Positions 20,003 through 29,341 of a stretch of DNA of 64,000 nt are shown piece by piece. The position numbers and the translations under genes are program-made. Origin of the DNA: Vibrio parahaemolyticus (GTDB taxonomy: Bacteria; Pseudomonadota; Gammaproteobacteria; Enterobacterales; Vibrionaceae); contig NZ_UHIL01000001.1 of NCBI RefSeq assembly GCF_900460535.1, positions 3,100,001-3,164,000 on the forward strand. Reading direction: 5' to 3'. Below the pieces are notes generated by a model. That model searched no databases, was not told the origin of the DNA, and saw nothing but the letters and a program-made list of their open reading frames with translations. Each line of letters begins with the position of its first letter. The stretch's first letter is position 1.

Positions 20003-21730
20003 ATGGATTTGAAAACTATCACTTATCTGGTTGTTGGTGCGACGTTTGTCCTCTACATCGGTATTGCGATTTGGGCACGCGCTGGATCAACCAAAGAGTT
20101 CTACGTCGCGGGCGGTGGTGTAAACCCTATCGCTAACGGCATGGCAACCGCAGCAGACTGGATGTCTGCGGCATCGTTTATCTCGATGGCGGGTCTGATT
20201 GCCTTCATGGGTTACGGCGGCAGCGTATTCCTAATGGGCTGGACTGGTGGTTACGTGCTGCTTGCACTGTTGCTTGCCCCTTACCTACGTAAGTTCGGTA
20301 AATTTACTGTGCCTGAGTTTGTCGGCGAGCGTTTCTACTCCAAGACAGCGCGTATCGTAGCCGTAGTGTGTCTGATCATCGCGTCGGTCACTTATGTTAT
20401 CGGTCAGATGAAAGGCGTTGGCGTTGCGTTTGGTCGCTTCCTTGAGGTGGATTACTCAACCGGTCTACTGATTGGTATGTGTATCGTATTCATGTACGCC
20501 GTTCTTGGTGGCATGAAAGGCATCACTTACACGCAGATTGCTCAGTATTGCGTACTCATTTTGGCTTACACTATTCCTGCAATCTTTATCTCTCTGCAGC
20601 TTACCGGCAATCCAATTCCACAAATAGGGCTCGGCAGTACCATGGCCGGCACCGATGTCTATCTGTTAGATCGGCTCGACCAAGTGGTGACGGAGCTCGG
20701 CTTTAGTGAATACACCACTCAAGTCCGCGGTGACACGCTAAACATGTTCGTTTACACCATGTCACTGATGATCGGTACTGCGGGTCTGCCACACGTAATC
20801 ATCCGTTTCTTCACTGTACCGAAGGTGCGTGATGCACGTACCTCTGCAGGTTGGGCACTTGTGTTCATCGCTATCCTATACACAACGGCTCCAGCAGTAT
20901 CAGCAATGGCACGTCTAAACCTAATGGATACCGTTAACCCAGCGCCGGGCCAACACTTGGCTTATGACGAACGTCCTACTTGGTTCAAAAACTGGGAGAA
21001 AACGGGTCTGCTAGGCTTTGATGATAAGAACGGTGATGGCAACATCAACTACACATCAGATGCTGCAACTAACGAACTGAAAGTTGATAACGACATCATG
21101 GTACTAGCTAACCCTGAGATCGCGAAACTACCTAACTGGGTTATCGCACTGGTCGCAGCGGGTGGTCTAGCGGCGGCACTATCAACCGCAGCGGGTCTAT
21201 TGCTGGCGATTTCGTCCGCGATTTCCCACGACTTAATCAAAGGGGTAATTAACCCGAATATCTCAGAGAAGAAAGAGCTGCTTGCGAGTCGAATCTCGAT
21301 GGCGGTGGCCATTGCAGTCGCAGGTTACTTGGGTCTGCATCCACCGGGCTTCGCGGCAGGTACGGTAGCACTGGCCTTCGGTCTGGCGGCGTCCTCCATC
21401 TTCCCGGCTCTGATGATGGGTATCTTCAGTAAGAACATCAACAAAGAAGGTGCTATCGCGGGTATGATTGCAGGTATCAGTATCACTCTGTTCTACGTGT
21501 TCCAACACAAAGGTATCCTATTCATCGCAGATTGGACTTACCTAGAAAGCTGGGGCAGCAACTGGTTCCTAGGCATTGAGCCAAACGCATTTGGTGCGAT
21601 TGGTGCCTTATTCAACTTCATCGTCGCGTTCGCTGTATCGAAAGTAACAGCAGAAACACCACAAGAAGTGAAAGACCTAGTCGAACACGTTCGCGTACCG
21701 GTAGGTGCTGGTAGCGCAGTGGATCACTAA
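20003..21730 (+). CDS. actP: Sodium:solute symporter, ActP-type (acetate uptake)
   Basis: SSS-family carrier of 575 residues with about 13 helices. Motifs include FYVAGGGVNPIANGMATAADWMSAASF near residues 34-60, YVIGQMKGVGVAFGRFL, GGMKGITYTQIAQY and GLAAALSTAAGLLLAISSA, which match the cation:acetate symporter branch. It is paired with DUF4212, as expected. A hydrophilic loop near residues 310-370 carries an EF-hand-like stretch D341-K-N343-G-D345-G-N-I348. E. coli ActP lacks that paired subunit, and the present family is a separate VC-type branch, so the substrate (acetate or a similar short acid) is inferred. The nearby crbS, crbR and acs support acetate. Confidence 0.88.
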   Translation: MDLKTITYLVVGATFVLYIGIAIWARAGSTKEFYVAGGGVNPIANGMATAADWMSAASFISMAGLIAFMGYGGSVFLMGWTGGYVLLALLLAPYLRKFGKFTVPEFVGERFYSKTARIVAVVCLIIASVTYVIGQMKGVGVAFGRFLEVDYSTGLLIGMCIVFMYAVLGGMKGITYTQIAQYCVLILAYTIPAIFISLQLTGNPIPQIGLGSTMAGTDVYLLDRLDQVVTELGFSEYTTQVRGDTLNMFVYTMSLMIGTAGLPHVIIRFFTVPKVRDARTSAGWALVFIAILYTTAPAVSAMARLNLMDTVNPAPGQHLAYDERPTWFKNWEKTGLLGFDDKNGDGNINYTSDAATNELKVDNDIMVLANPEIAKLPNWVIALVAAGGLAAALSTAAGLLLAISSAISHDLIKGVINPNISEKKELLASRISMAVAIAVAGYLGLHPPGFAAGTVALAFGLAASSIFPALMMGIFSKNINKEGAIAGMIAGISITLFYVFQHKGILFIADWTYLESWGSNWFLGIEPNAFGAIGALFNFIVAFAVSKVTAETPQEVKDLVEHVRVPVGAGSAVDH

Positions 21731-21747
21731 AATATAACCAAAACCAC

Positions 21748-21786
21748 AAAAGCCCCGTTTGGAACCTGCCGTCCGGGGCTTTTTTA
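21748..21786 (+). terminator. Terminator after actP
   Basis: AGCCCCG (21751-21757) pairs with CGGGGCT (21774-21780) and is followed by TTTTTT. The preceding A-run could also let it work on the minus strand. Confidence 0.88.
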
Positions 21787-21838
21787 TTCTCACTTTTCAG
21801 TTACCATATTCGCAGTATGTCGTTGCAAGGAAGCCAAG

Positions 21839-22321
21839 ATGTTCAAAAACAAGCACTTTATTCTCGCCCTGTTAATCGCGCCCATCCTTTCTATCATTGC
21901 CTACTTTGGTACTGATATGGCACTGAGCGAAAAGCCTCATGCCGCTAAAGAAGGGGAAACTTACAAGCTCGCGAGTAAGTCCAACTGTCGTTACACCAGT
22001 GGCCTATGTGACATGGAAAATGGCGATTTTAAAGTTAAGTTCCGTTCTGAAAAACTGACAAAAGATAGCCTAGAACTGTCTCTCAACGCTGCCTATCCGC
22101 TGGAAGGCGTCAAGCTGTCCGTAGTCGATGACCAACAACAGAACGCTCAGCCGATTGATATGACACGCGCCGATCAAGCTGGCCAAAACTGGTACATCTC
22201 TCTGCCAAAGCCAACCTCCGCAGAGAGCTGGTTACGAGTCGTTATCCAAGCCGAAGGCACGCTTTACTACGGCGAAACACAAACAGCATTTGTGAAATAC
22301 GAAACCTTGTTTACTGAGTAA
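21839..22321 (+). CDS. Membrane-anchored hypothetical protein
   Basis: A 160-residue protein not recognised as a named family. An N-terminal hydrophobic helix (about 7-24, ILALLIAPILSIIAYF) without a clear cleavage site suggests an inner-membrane anchor. The rest is soluble and probably periplasmic, rich in beta-forming stretches, with a Cys pair C50 and C57 (SNCRYTSGLCDMENG) that could form a disulfide. This resembles a small immunoglobulin-like or FixH-like domain, but no catalytic motif is seen. It lies between the acetate symporter and the fagA-fumC unit and ends in its own terminator. Confidence 0.75.
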   Translation: MFKNKHFILALLIAPILSIIAYFGTDMALSEKPHAAKEGETYKLASKSNCRYTSGLCDMENGDFKVKFRSEKLTKDSLELSLNAAYPLEGVKLSVVDDQQQNAQPIDMTRADQAGQNWYISLPKPTSAESWLRVVIQAEGTLYYGETQTAFVKYETLFTE

Positions 22322-22388
22322 CATTACGCTGCTTATCCTTCTAAACAACGGATAAGCTTTGCTGCGGGATGAAAACCCAACCATTTCT

Positions 22389-22414
22389 GCCGATGCGACT
22401 GCGTCGGCTTTTTT
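22389..22414 (+). terminator. Terminator after the 160-residue membrane protein gene
   Basis: GCCGATGC (22389-22396), loop GACT, GCGTCGGC (22401-22408) with one G-U pair, then TTTTTT. Confidence 0.85.
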
Positions 22415-22461
22415 ATATCTAATCTTGTCGAAAATAGAGGGTTGCTAATTTATTCTTAATT

Positions 22462-22480
22462 GATAATAATTATCATTATC
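22462..22480 (+). promoter_or_regulatory. Fur box upstream of the fagA-like-fumC operon
   Basis: GATAATAATTATCATTATC matches the 19-bp Fur consensus at 17 positions. It lies 18 bp before the start of the fagA-like gene, so it would cover the promoter or transcript start. Confidence 0.88.
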
Positions 22481-22498
22481 TAATTAATTGAGGCAGAT

Positions 22499-22876
22499 AT
22501 GAAACGCAGAAAGGACATATTCAACGCCTTCTTCAAAGCGCAAGATCGCTTCCAACTTGCCGCGCCAAGTGGCTTTGAGCCCGACGTCATTCATGACTAT
22601 ATTCATTGGGGTATGGTGTTGTCATCCAGCTATGAGCATGAAGCAGAAGACGAAAACTTACTCTTGTGCGAACTGTTTTTTCGCCAAGTGTATTTCCACC
22701 TTCTCGAAGCGATTCAAGACCCAACTCGCACTCGTACATTTCGCCGAGTCTGCCTTGATTCGGTTCACACGCCCTTATTCTGCCTCAAACGTTACTACTA
22801 TCAGTTTGAACATGGCGACGTAAAGTTTCTCCAATTACAACAACAATTACGCCTCATTCAGACTTCTCTTGATTAA
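22499..22876 (+). CDS. FagA-like Fur-regulated small protein
   Basis: A 125-residue soluble, mainly helical protein rich in aromatic residues, His and Cys (IHDYIHWGMVLSSSYEHEAEDENLLLCELFF), with no signal peptide. It sits directly behind a Fur box and 17 bp before fumC. In Pseudomonas aeruginosa a gene called fagA (Fur-associated gene A) holds the same place in the fagA-fumC-orfX-sodA operon. I name it by that context; sequence homology to FagA could not be tested. The function of FagA is unknown. The ATG at 22499 follows GAGG by 6 nt. Confidence 0.75.
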   Translation: MKRRKDIFNAFFKAQDRFQLAAPSGFEPDVIHDYIHWGMVLSSSYEHEAEDENLLLCELFFRQVYFHLLEAIQDPTRTRTFRRVCLDSVHTPLFCLKRYYYQFEHGDVKFLQLQQQLRLIQTSLD

Positions 22877-22893
22877 ACGAAAGGAACCCTACT

Positions 22894-24279
22894 ATGACCA
22901 CCGAATTTCGTATCGAAACCGACAGCATGGGCGAAGTAAAAGTCCCGGCGAATGCCTTGTATCAAGCGCAAACTCAGCGCGCTATCGATAACTTCGCATT
23001 CAGCCAGCACACCATGCCAAGCGGTTTCATCCAAGCTTTAGCCCACATCAAACAGACGGCAGCACTGACCAACGCACAACTAGGGTTACTGGAAGGTGAT
23101 ATCGCTAATGCGATTGCAGAGGCTGCGCAAGCCATTATTGATGGCCAACATCTCGATCAGTTCCCTATCGACCTATTCCAAACCGGTTCTGGGACAAGCT
23201 CCAACATGAACGCTAATGAAGTGATTGCCACGCTCGCGTCTGAATTGCTTGGTGGCAACGTCAATCCGAATGACCACGTTAACATGGGTCAAAGCAGTAA
23301 CGATGTGGTGCCGACGGCGATTCAAGTCAGCTCAGCACTTGCTATTGAACACAAGTTGTTGCCTGCACTGGCTCATCTTAGCCAAAGCCTAGAAACCAAG
23401 AAGCAAGCTTTGCAAGGCGTGGTAAAAACAGGCCGAACCCATTTGATGGACGCCATGCCAATCACTTTCGCGCAAGAGCTGGGCGGCTGGCAATTCCAGA
23501 TTGAACACGCTAAACAAGCCATTGAACAAACACTGCCGATGGTGAAAGCCCTTGCTCAAGGCGGCACTGCCGTTGGCACAGGGATCAACGCCGATCCGCG
23601 TTTTGCCTCTCTGTTTGCAGACAACCTCACTCAGTCCACTCGAGTCACCTTTACTTCAAGCGACAATTTCTTCTTCAACCTCAGCAGCCAGGATGCGATC
23701 GTCGCACTGTCCGGGCAGCTCAAAACAGCAGCAATTGCGATCATGAAGATCGCAAACGATCTTCGTTGGATGAACTCTGGCCCATTGGCAGGCTTGGGTG
23801 AAATCGAACTGCAAGGCTTACAGCCGGGTTCATCAATCATGCCGGGCAAAGTAAACCCGGTTATTCCTGAAGCCGCAGCCATGGCGTCAGCGCAAGTGAT
23901 TGGCAACGACGCAACCATCACCATCGCGGGTCAGTCTGGCAACTTCCAGTTGAATGTTATGCTACCCGTGATTGCATATAATATTTTGGAGAGCATTGAG
24001 CTCGTTGCGAACAGTGCGACCGCCCTTGCCGATAAGGCGATTGCGACCTTTGACGTTCGACAAGATAACCTCGATATTGCTTTGGCCAAGAATCCGATTT
24101 TAGTCACCGCACTAAACCCGGTGATCGGGTATTTGAAAGCGGCAGAAGTCGCGAAAAAAGCCTACAAACAAGGACGAGCCATCATTGATGTGGCCGAAGA
24201 GGAAACGGATTTAGACCGCGAAACGCTTGAAAGGCTGCTTAATCCAGCCAAATTGACTCAAGGTGGCGTGGCAGAGTAA
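22894..24279 (+). CDS. fumC: Class II fumarate hydratase FumC
   Basis: Iron-independent fumarase that interconverts fumarate and malate in the TCA cycle. The 461-residue chain has the active-site strings QTGSGTSSNMNANEVIA, NPNDHVNMGQSSND, GRTHLMDAMP and the signature [17 protein letters not shown]. It is the second gene behind a Fur box, which fits its role as the substitute for iron-sulfur fumarases when iron is scarce. It converges on crbS, with a hairpin terminator between. It is a paralogue of the aspA product encoded 10 kb to the left. Confidence 0.96.
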   Translation: MTTEFRIETDSMGEVKVPANALYQAQTQRAIDNFAFSQHTMPSGFIQALAHIKQTAALTNAQLGLLEGDIANAIAEAAQAIIDGQHLDQFPIDLFQTGSGTSSNMNANEVIATLASELLGGNVNPNDHVNMGQSSNDVVPTAIQVSSALAIEHKLLPALAHLSQSLETKKQALQGVVKTGRTHLMDAMPITFAQELGGWQFQIEHAKQAIEQTLPMVKALAQGGTAVGTGINADPRFASLFADNLTQSTRVTFTSSDNFFFNLSSQDAIVALSGQLKTAAIAIMKIANDLRWMNSGPLAGLGEIELQGLQPGSSIMPGKVNPVIPEAAAMASAQVIGNDATITIAGQSGNFQLNVMLPVIAYNILESIELVANSATALADKAIATFDVRQDNLDIALAKNPILVTALNPVIGYLKAAEVAKKAYKQGRAIIDVAEEETDLDRETLERLLNPAKLTQGGVAE

Positions 24280-24309
24280 AGCACTTACTTTGAATTTCCG
24301 CAGAATACA

Positions 24310-24335
24310 AAGAGACCTCTCATTGGAGGTCTCTT
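24310..24335 (+). terminator. Hairpin terminator after fumC
   Basis: AAGAGACCTC (24310-24319) pairs with GAGGTCTCTT (24326-24335). The U-run is short. Confidence 0.65.
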
Positions 24336-24367
24336 ACTATCTGGCTCATGCGTTCAACTTACCTAAG

Positions 24368-27300
24368 CTACGCGACTCGATTGAGCACCGAGCGCAATTT
24401 GAGTGGCTTAACTGGTTTGGCAATAAAGCTGAAACCGTTCGCTTTGATGCCTTCCATCATATCGTCAGTACGGTCAGCACTGATGATCACCCCTTCAAAA
24501 CGATTCCCCAGACGCAAACGACACTGTTGCAACACTTCTAACCCCGTACGTCCATTATCCAATCGATAATCAGAGAAAACGACGTCTGGCACCCAATCGC
24601 CTTCGAGCGCTTGTAAACTTTCGACGAGATCCGTCGCAACCCGTATGTCGCACCCCCAACGAGAGAGAAGATTTTCCATTCCGACCAAAATGTCAGGTTC
24701 ATTATCGACACACAAAATTCGCAAGTGGCACAACTCAGATTGAGGACTGGTCTCGACTTTCGCAGGGTGTGGCTGAACGTGATGAGCCTTATCCAAGGTT
24801 ATTGAGAACACGCTGCCTTTACCAAACCACGAACGCATTGAAATTTCGTGCCCCAACACCTGCGCAATCCCTTTGGAAATCGCCAAGCCTAATCCCAAGC
24901 CTTGATCGGAGCGTACTTGCGTTCCGCGATTAAACTCTTCGAAAATTTCCTGCTGTTTTTCTTCCTCGATGCCCATGCCGTTATCCCACACATCAATGCG
25001 CACACGCCCTTGAACTCGGCGCACTCCCAGCGCGACTTTACCATTTGGGCTGTAACGAAAGGCATTGGTGAGGAAATTCTGCACCACACGGCGCAACAAT
25101 TTAGGGTCCGATTTCACCATTAGAGAAGATGGGATCATAGTGAACTCGATCCCCTGTTGTTTGGCCAATGCGCTGAATTCCGCATTGAGGTTCGCCAGAA
25201 CATCGTTGACCGCGAAGCCATGGACATTGACTTCCAACTTACCCGATTCCAAACGCGAAATATCCAGCAAATCTCCGATCAAATCTTCTGCCGCGCCTAA
25301 CGCACTTTCGATGTGTGCCGACAACTTGCGGGTTTCGCTGTCTTTGGCTACTTCAGAAAGTGAAGACGCAAACAAACGGGCGGCATTGAGCGGCTGCATC
25401 AAGTCGTGACTCACGGCCGCTAAAAAACGCGATTTCGATTTCGATTCCAAATCCGAACGCTGCGTCGCTGCCACCAACTGCTTGTTGAGTTGCTCCAACT
25501 CTCTAGTGCGCGCGCGTACTCGTTCTTCTAACGTTTCATTGGCGTCTTTCAGCGCTTGCTCGGCATCGCGGAATACGGTGATGTCCGTAAAGCTCATTAC
25601 AAAACCACCGCCGGGCATCGGGTTGCCCTGCACTTCAATCACTCGTCCATCAGGACGCACACGGGAAGAGGTATGTCGCGTACCTTGTTCAAGGTGATAC
25701 ACGCGGCGGCGTACGTGGTCTTCTGGATCGCCGGGGCCACACAAACCTTGCTCAGCATTGTGGCGAATCACATCAGCAATCGGTCGGCCGACTTGAATCA
25801 ATCCGGGTGGGAATACAAACAGCTCTAGGTAACGCTGGTTCCACGCCACCAGCCGCAATTGTTTGTCGACCACGGCAATCCCTTGGCCGATATGTTCTAT
25901 CGCCCCTTGGAGTAATCCGCGGCTAAAGTCGTACAACTCGGATGCTTCATCAACGATGGTTGCGACTTCTTCAAGCTGCATATTTCTGCCTTGCAACGCA
26001 GAAGTAAGTACTAACTTAGCAGAAGAGGCACCAAACACCCCAGCCAATACGCGTTCAGTGTGACGAATCAACGAAGACGGCGCTTGTTGGTTCGGTAACA
26101 ACTCCTCTCGCTGCTGGCTCCAATAGGCTTGGAAAGCCACTTTCACCCGAGTGCGGCCAACAAAGCGCGAGGCAAGCATTTCCAGCTCAGCAACGGTAAC
26201 ACGACTTTGATACAAGCTGATGTTTTCGCTTTCAGGCAGCGGTGTTCCGACAAAAGACGCCGACTGTAAGCGCTCACTTAGGCTTGGACGCGTCGCCAGA
26301 GACACCGCGACAAAACACACCGCGTTCGCCACCACACTCATGATCATGCCCCAATCCGAAATCGCAATGTCGAAGCTCGACAGCACCTCTGGCGGCGTGA
26401 TTAACCAAATCAAAAAGTTGTTGCTGGCATTACCAGCTAACATGTCGGTTTGGCTCATCAAGGTAATCAACCAAATCGTAAAACCGACCGCGAGGCCAAC
26501 ATAAACGCCTTTCTTGTTACCCTGACGCCAATACATACCGCCAATCAATGCAGGGGCAAACTGGGTAATGGCTGCAAACGAGAGAAAACCTATCGCAGAG
26601 AGTGAGTGGATACTATCTAAAGCCTGATAAAATCCCCATGCACCAATCAACAAAATCAGAATTAGAGCGCGGCGAATACGCAGCAAAAGCTCAGAAAAGT
26701 GGTGATGGTTGCGCTGCGCCAAGCGCATTCGGCGTAATATCAGCGGCATCACTAAGTCGTTCGATACCATGATCGCCAAAGCAATGGTTGAAACAATCAC
26801 CATGCCGCTCGCCGCCGAAGTACCGCCTAAAAACGCCAGTAACGCAATCTCGCTTGCCCCCACCGCCATCGGCACACTGATCACGTAAGTATCGGCAGAT
26901 GTTCCGCTCAATAACCCTTGCCCGACCCACGCGATTGGCAACACAAATACGCCCATCAAAATCAGATACAGCGGGAACAACCAACGCGCGACATGCAAGT
27001 CTTGCGCACGTTCATTTTCCACCACCATGGTGTGGAACTGACGCGGCAAACAGACAATCGCCAACATGGTCAGCACAGTATGTATTAATAAGGTTGGAAT
27101 GTTTGGCGACTGGTAGGTTTCAGAAGCAACTTCAATCAGGCTCAAGTTTTCAGTACTCATCGCCAGCCAGACAATGAAAATCCCCACCACCAAAAACGCC
27201 AGCAATTTGATGATGGATTCGAACGCTATCGCCATCATCATCCCACGGTGATGCTCGGTGTTATCAATATGGCGAGTACCAAACAACATGGTAAAAATGG

Positions 27301-27799
27301 CCAGTGCCACCACGACAAACCAAGACACGCTGTCATTCTGATAACCAAAATCGGTCGCCAATTCTGGGGCGATGATCTCCAACCCCATGGTGATGCCACG
27401 CAGCTGCAAGGCGATATAAGGTAAGATCCCCGCCACCGCAATCAATGTGACGACCACCGCCAAACCTTGCGATTTTCCGTAACGGGCACCAATAAAATCA
27501 GCGATGGAAGTGATGTGTTCGCGCTTCGCGATCAGAATGAGTCGAGCCAGAACCCGCCATCCGATGGTAAACACCAAAATCGGCGCGATATAGATGGGCA
27601 AGAAAGACCAAGGATTGCTGCTCGCCTGTCCGACCGTGCCGTAGAAGGTCCACGAGGTACAGTACACCGCAATCGAGAGGCTATAAATCCACGGTCGCCA
27701 ACGGGCGAGCCAGCGCTTCTGTATGTCTCCGTACCACGCGATTATAAATAGGGCTCCCAAGTACGCCAAAGAAACGGGAACCACCAGCCATCCTTGCAT
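24368..27799 (-). CDS. crbS: SSF-fused hybrid sensor histidine kinase CrbS
   Basis: A 1143-residue inner-membrane protein. Residues 1 to about 500 form a sodium:solute-symporter-like membrane domain with about 13 helices. It is followed by a linker, a PAS domain (about 630-760), HisKA with H798 (FLAAVSHDLMQPLNAARLF), an ATPase domain (about 890-1010; NAFRYSPNG, DNGMGI, GLGLGLAI), and a C-terminal receiver with D1077 (VVFSDYRLDNG). In V. cholerae, CrbS with CrbR turns on acs as the acetate switch. Its neighbours here (acs, actP, crbR) agree. AAGGA lies 7 nt before the ATG. It is separated from the upstream MFS gene by a terminator, so it probably has its own promoter. Confidence 0.92.
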   Translation of the reverse strand: MQGWLVVPVSLAYLGALFIIAWYGDIQKRWLARWRPWIYSLSIAVYCTSWTFYGTVGQASSNPWSFLPIYIAPILVFTIGWRVLARLILIAKREHITSIADFIGARYGKSQGLAVVVTLIAVAGILPYIALQLRGITMGLEIIAPELATDFGYQNDSVSWFVVVALAIFTMLFGTRHIDNTEHHRGMMMAIAFESIIKLLAFLVVGIFIVWLAMSTENLSLIEVASETYQSPNIPTLLIHTVLTMLAIVCLPRQFHTMVVENERAQDLHVARWLFPLYLILMGVFVLPIAWVGQGLLSGTSADTYVISVPMAVGASEIALLAFLGGTSAASGMVIVSTIALAIMVSNDLVMPLILRRMRLAQRNHHHFSELLLRIRRALILILLIGAWGFYQALDSIHSLSAIGFLSFAAITQFAPALIGGMYWRQGNKKGVYVGLAVGFTIWLITLMSQTDMLAGNASNNFLIWLITPPEVLSSFDIAISDWGMIMSVVANAVCFVAVSLATRPSLSERLQSASFVGTPLPESENISLYQSRVTVAELEMLASRFVGRTRVKVAFQAYWSQQREELLPNQQAPSSLIRHTERVLAGVFGASSAKLVLTSALQGRNMQLEEVATIVDEASELYDFSRGLLQGAIEHIGQGIAVVDKQLRLVAWNQRYLELFVFPPGLIQVGRPIADVIRHNAEQGLCGPGDPEDHVRRRVYHLEQGTRHTSSRVRPDGRVIEVQGNPMPGGGFVMSFTDITVFRDAEQALKDANETLEERVRARTRELEQLNKQLVAATQRSDLESKSKSRFLAAVSHDLMQPLNAARLFASSLSEVAKDSETRKLSAHIESALGAAEDLIGDLLDISRLESGKLEVNVHGFAVNDVLANLNAEFSALAKQQGIEFTMIPSSLMVKSDPKLLRRVVQNFLTNAFRYSPNGKVALGVRRVQGRVRIDVWDNGMGIEEEKQQEIFEEFNRGTQVRSDQGLGLGLAISKGIAQVLGHEISMRSWFGKGSVFSITLDKAHHVQPHPAKVETSPQSELCHLRILCVDNEPDILVGMENLLSRWGCDIRVATDLVESLQALEGDWVPDVVFSDYRLDNGRTGLEVLQQCRLRLGNRFEGVIISADRTDDMMEGIKANGFSFIAKPVKPLKLRSVLNRVA

Positions 27800-27831
27800 C
27801 CGATATCCTTTCTAGCTTTTCTTACAGAAAA

Positions 27832-27860
27832 TAAAAAAACCTCTCCTTGAGGGAGAGGTT
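27832..27860 (-). terminator. Terminator after the HcaT-like MFS gene
   Basis: AACCTCTCC (27838-27846) pairs with GGAGAGGTT (27852-27860). The A-run at 27833-27839 gives U residues on the minus strand. Confidence 0.85.
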
Positions 27861-27921
27861 TCATTTAACACTGCTTTCACAATGGAGACAAAGATTAGTT
27901 TTTAACCTTTGTCACAGAAGT

Positions 27922-29112
27922 CTAATTCTGTGTTTCAAGTGCCTTTTCAGACACATCCACCACGTTGTGGCTAGACTCTTGAGGGTCCAATTTGATGAAC
28001 AGCGCCAATAGGCCCATTGCCGCCATACCCCAGAACACCAGCGCGCCCCAGTGCTCGTAACCCCAACCACTGAGCACCGTCATCAGCGCGATAAATGCGC
28101 CAAGCGGGATCGCATTGTATAGCGCTTGCAGCGCCACCATTTTGTGCTCTTCAGAGTTTTGGATGTATTGAATGGCCGCAATGTGCGCCGTCGCGAATGT
28201 CACACCGTGCAGAAGTTGCACGATAACCAACGCAACGATAGACGTTGTTGCAGCGGTCATGCCCCAACGCATCATCACACCACAAGCTGCAACAATAAAC
28301 AGCGTGCGCAGCGCCCAACCAGCAAATAGACGCTTACTCAATGCAAACACAGCCACTTCTGCCGCAACGCCCAGACTCCACAAGTAGCCGATCACGTCTT
28401 CTGAGTGACCCGCCGCTTTCCAGTGAATGGCACTAAAGCCGTAGTACGCCGCATGGCTACCTTGGATAAGTGACACCAAAACCAAGAACTTCACCACTGA
28501 TTTATCGGTAAGCAGTGCGGATAATTTCGGACGTTCAGCATGCTGGTCACCGCGAGTGACAGGCATTGGATTGATGCTGCGCATCGCGAAAAGCAATGAA
28601 AAGAACACCCCCACCATCGCGGTGTACAGAATCATATCCGAGCCAAATTCTGCGACAAGGAAACCCACCACCGTTGAACCCGCAATGAAGGCTATAGACC
28701 CCCACAAACGCGTGCGACCGTAATCCAACATTTTCAAGCGAGCGTAGTAGTTTGCCATCGCGTCTGATAGCGGAACTACCGGACCACAACACAAGTTAAA
28801 CAACACCGTTGCCAATGCCATAAGCCAAAAACTGCCGCCCGTAAAAAAGTGGAAACCAACAAAAATGAGAGCAGCAAAACTCAACCAACGCAACGTTGGC
28901 ATTAGATGTTCAACTCGGTGTACACGAGGGGTAATGACGAGGTTAGCCACGCAGCGTGTCGCCAAACCTAAACCAACCAGTAAACCAATGTCCGTGGAAG
29001 AAACGCCCTGTTCTTTAAACCACAACGACCAAAATGGCAGGTAAACGCCATACGCAAAAAAGAATCCGAGAAAGTACTGGGAAATCCAGCCATACGGAGA
29101 AGGTTTCAACAT
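27922..29112 (-). CDS. MFS transporter of the HcaT (3-phenylpropionate) type
   Basis: A 396-residue major-facilitator protein with 12 predicted helices. Strings such as YGVYLPFWSLWFKEQGVSS, DYGRTRLWGSIAFIAGS and HGVTFATAHIAAIQYI match the MFS_1-like/HcaT branch, whose E. coli member is a putative 3-phenylpropionate permease. The true substrate in Vibrio is unknown, and no aromatic-acid catabolic genes lie nearby. It is divergent from the CBS/DUF294 gene across 229 bp. Confidence 0.85.
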   Translation of the reverse strand: MLKPSPYGWISQYFLGFFFAYGVYLPFWSLWFKEQGVSSTDIGLLVGLGLATRCVANLVITPRVHRVEHLMPTLRWLSFAALIFVGFHFFTGGSFWLMALATVLFNLCCGPVVPLSDAMANYYARLKMLDYGRTRLWGSIAFIAGSTVVGFLVAEFGSDMILYTAMVGVFFSLLFAMRSINPMPVTRGDQHAERPKLSALLTDKSVVKFLVLVSLIQGSHAAYYGFSAIHWKAAGHSEDVIGYLWSLGVAAEVAVFALSKRLFAGWALRTLFIVAACGVMMRWGMTAATTSIVALVIVQLLHGVTFATAHIAAIQYIQNSEEHKMVALQALYNAIPLGAFIALMTVLSGWGYEHWGALVFWGMAAMGLLALFIKLDPQESSHNVVDVSEKALETQN

Positions 29113-29341
29113 TACTAATATCCTAAAACGGGAACACCATCGCTCGAACCGTGGATTATGGATCGCTATGCGTATTAGAAAAAGGGAAGAATAGGCAACT
29201 TACCGTTTCCTCGATGTCATTCTGACTTTTGATGCGCCAAATTCGCCCATCAATGTCCAGCGGTTTAGACCAAAGTCGTCTGGCTTACGGCAAGAAATTT
29301 GTCAGACTTATACTGTGTTCCTCCCAATTTTAGGTGTCTCC

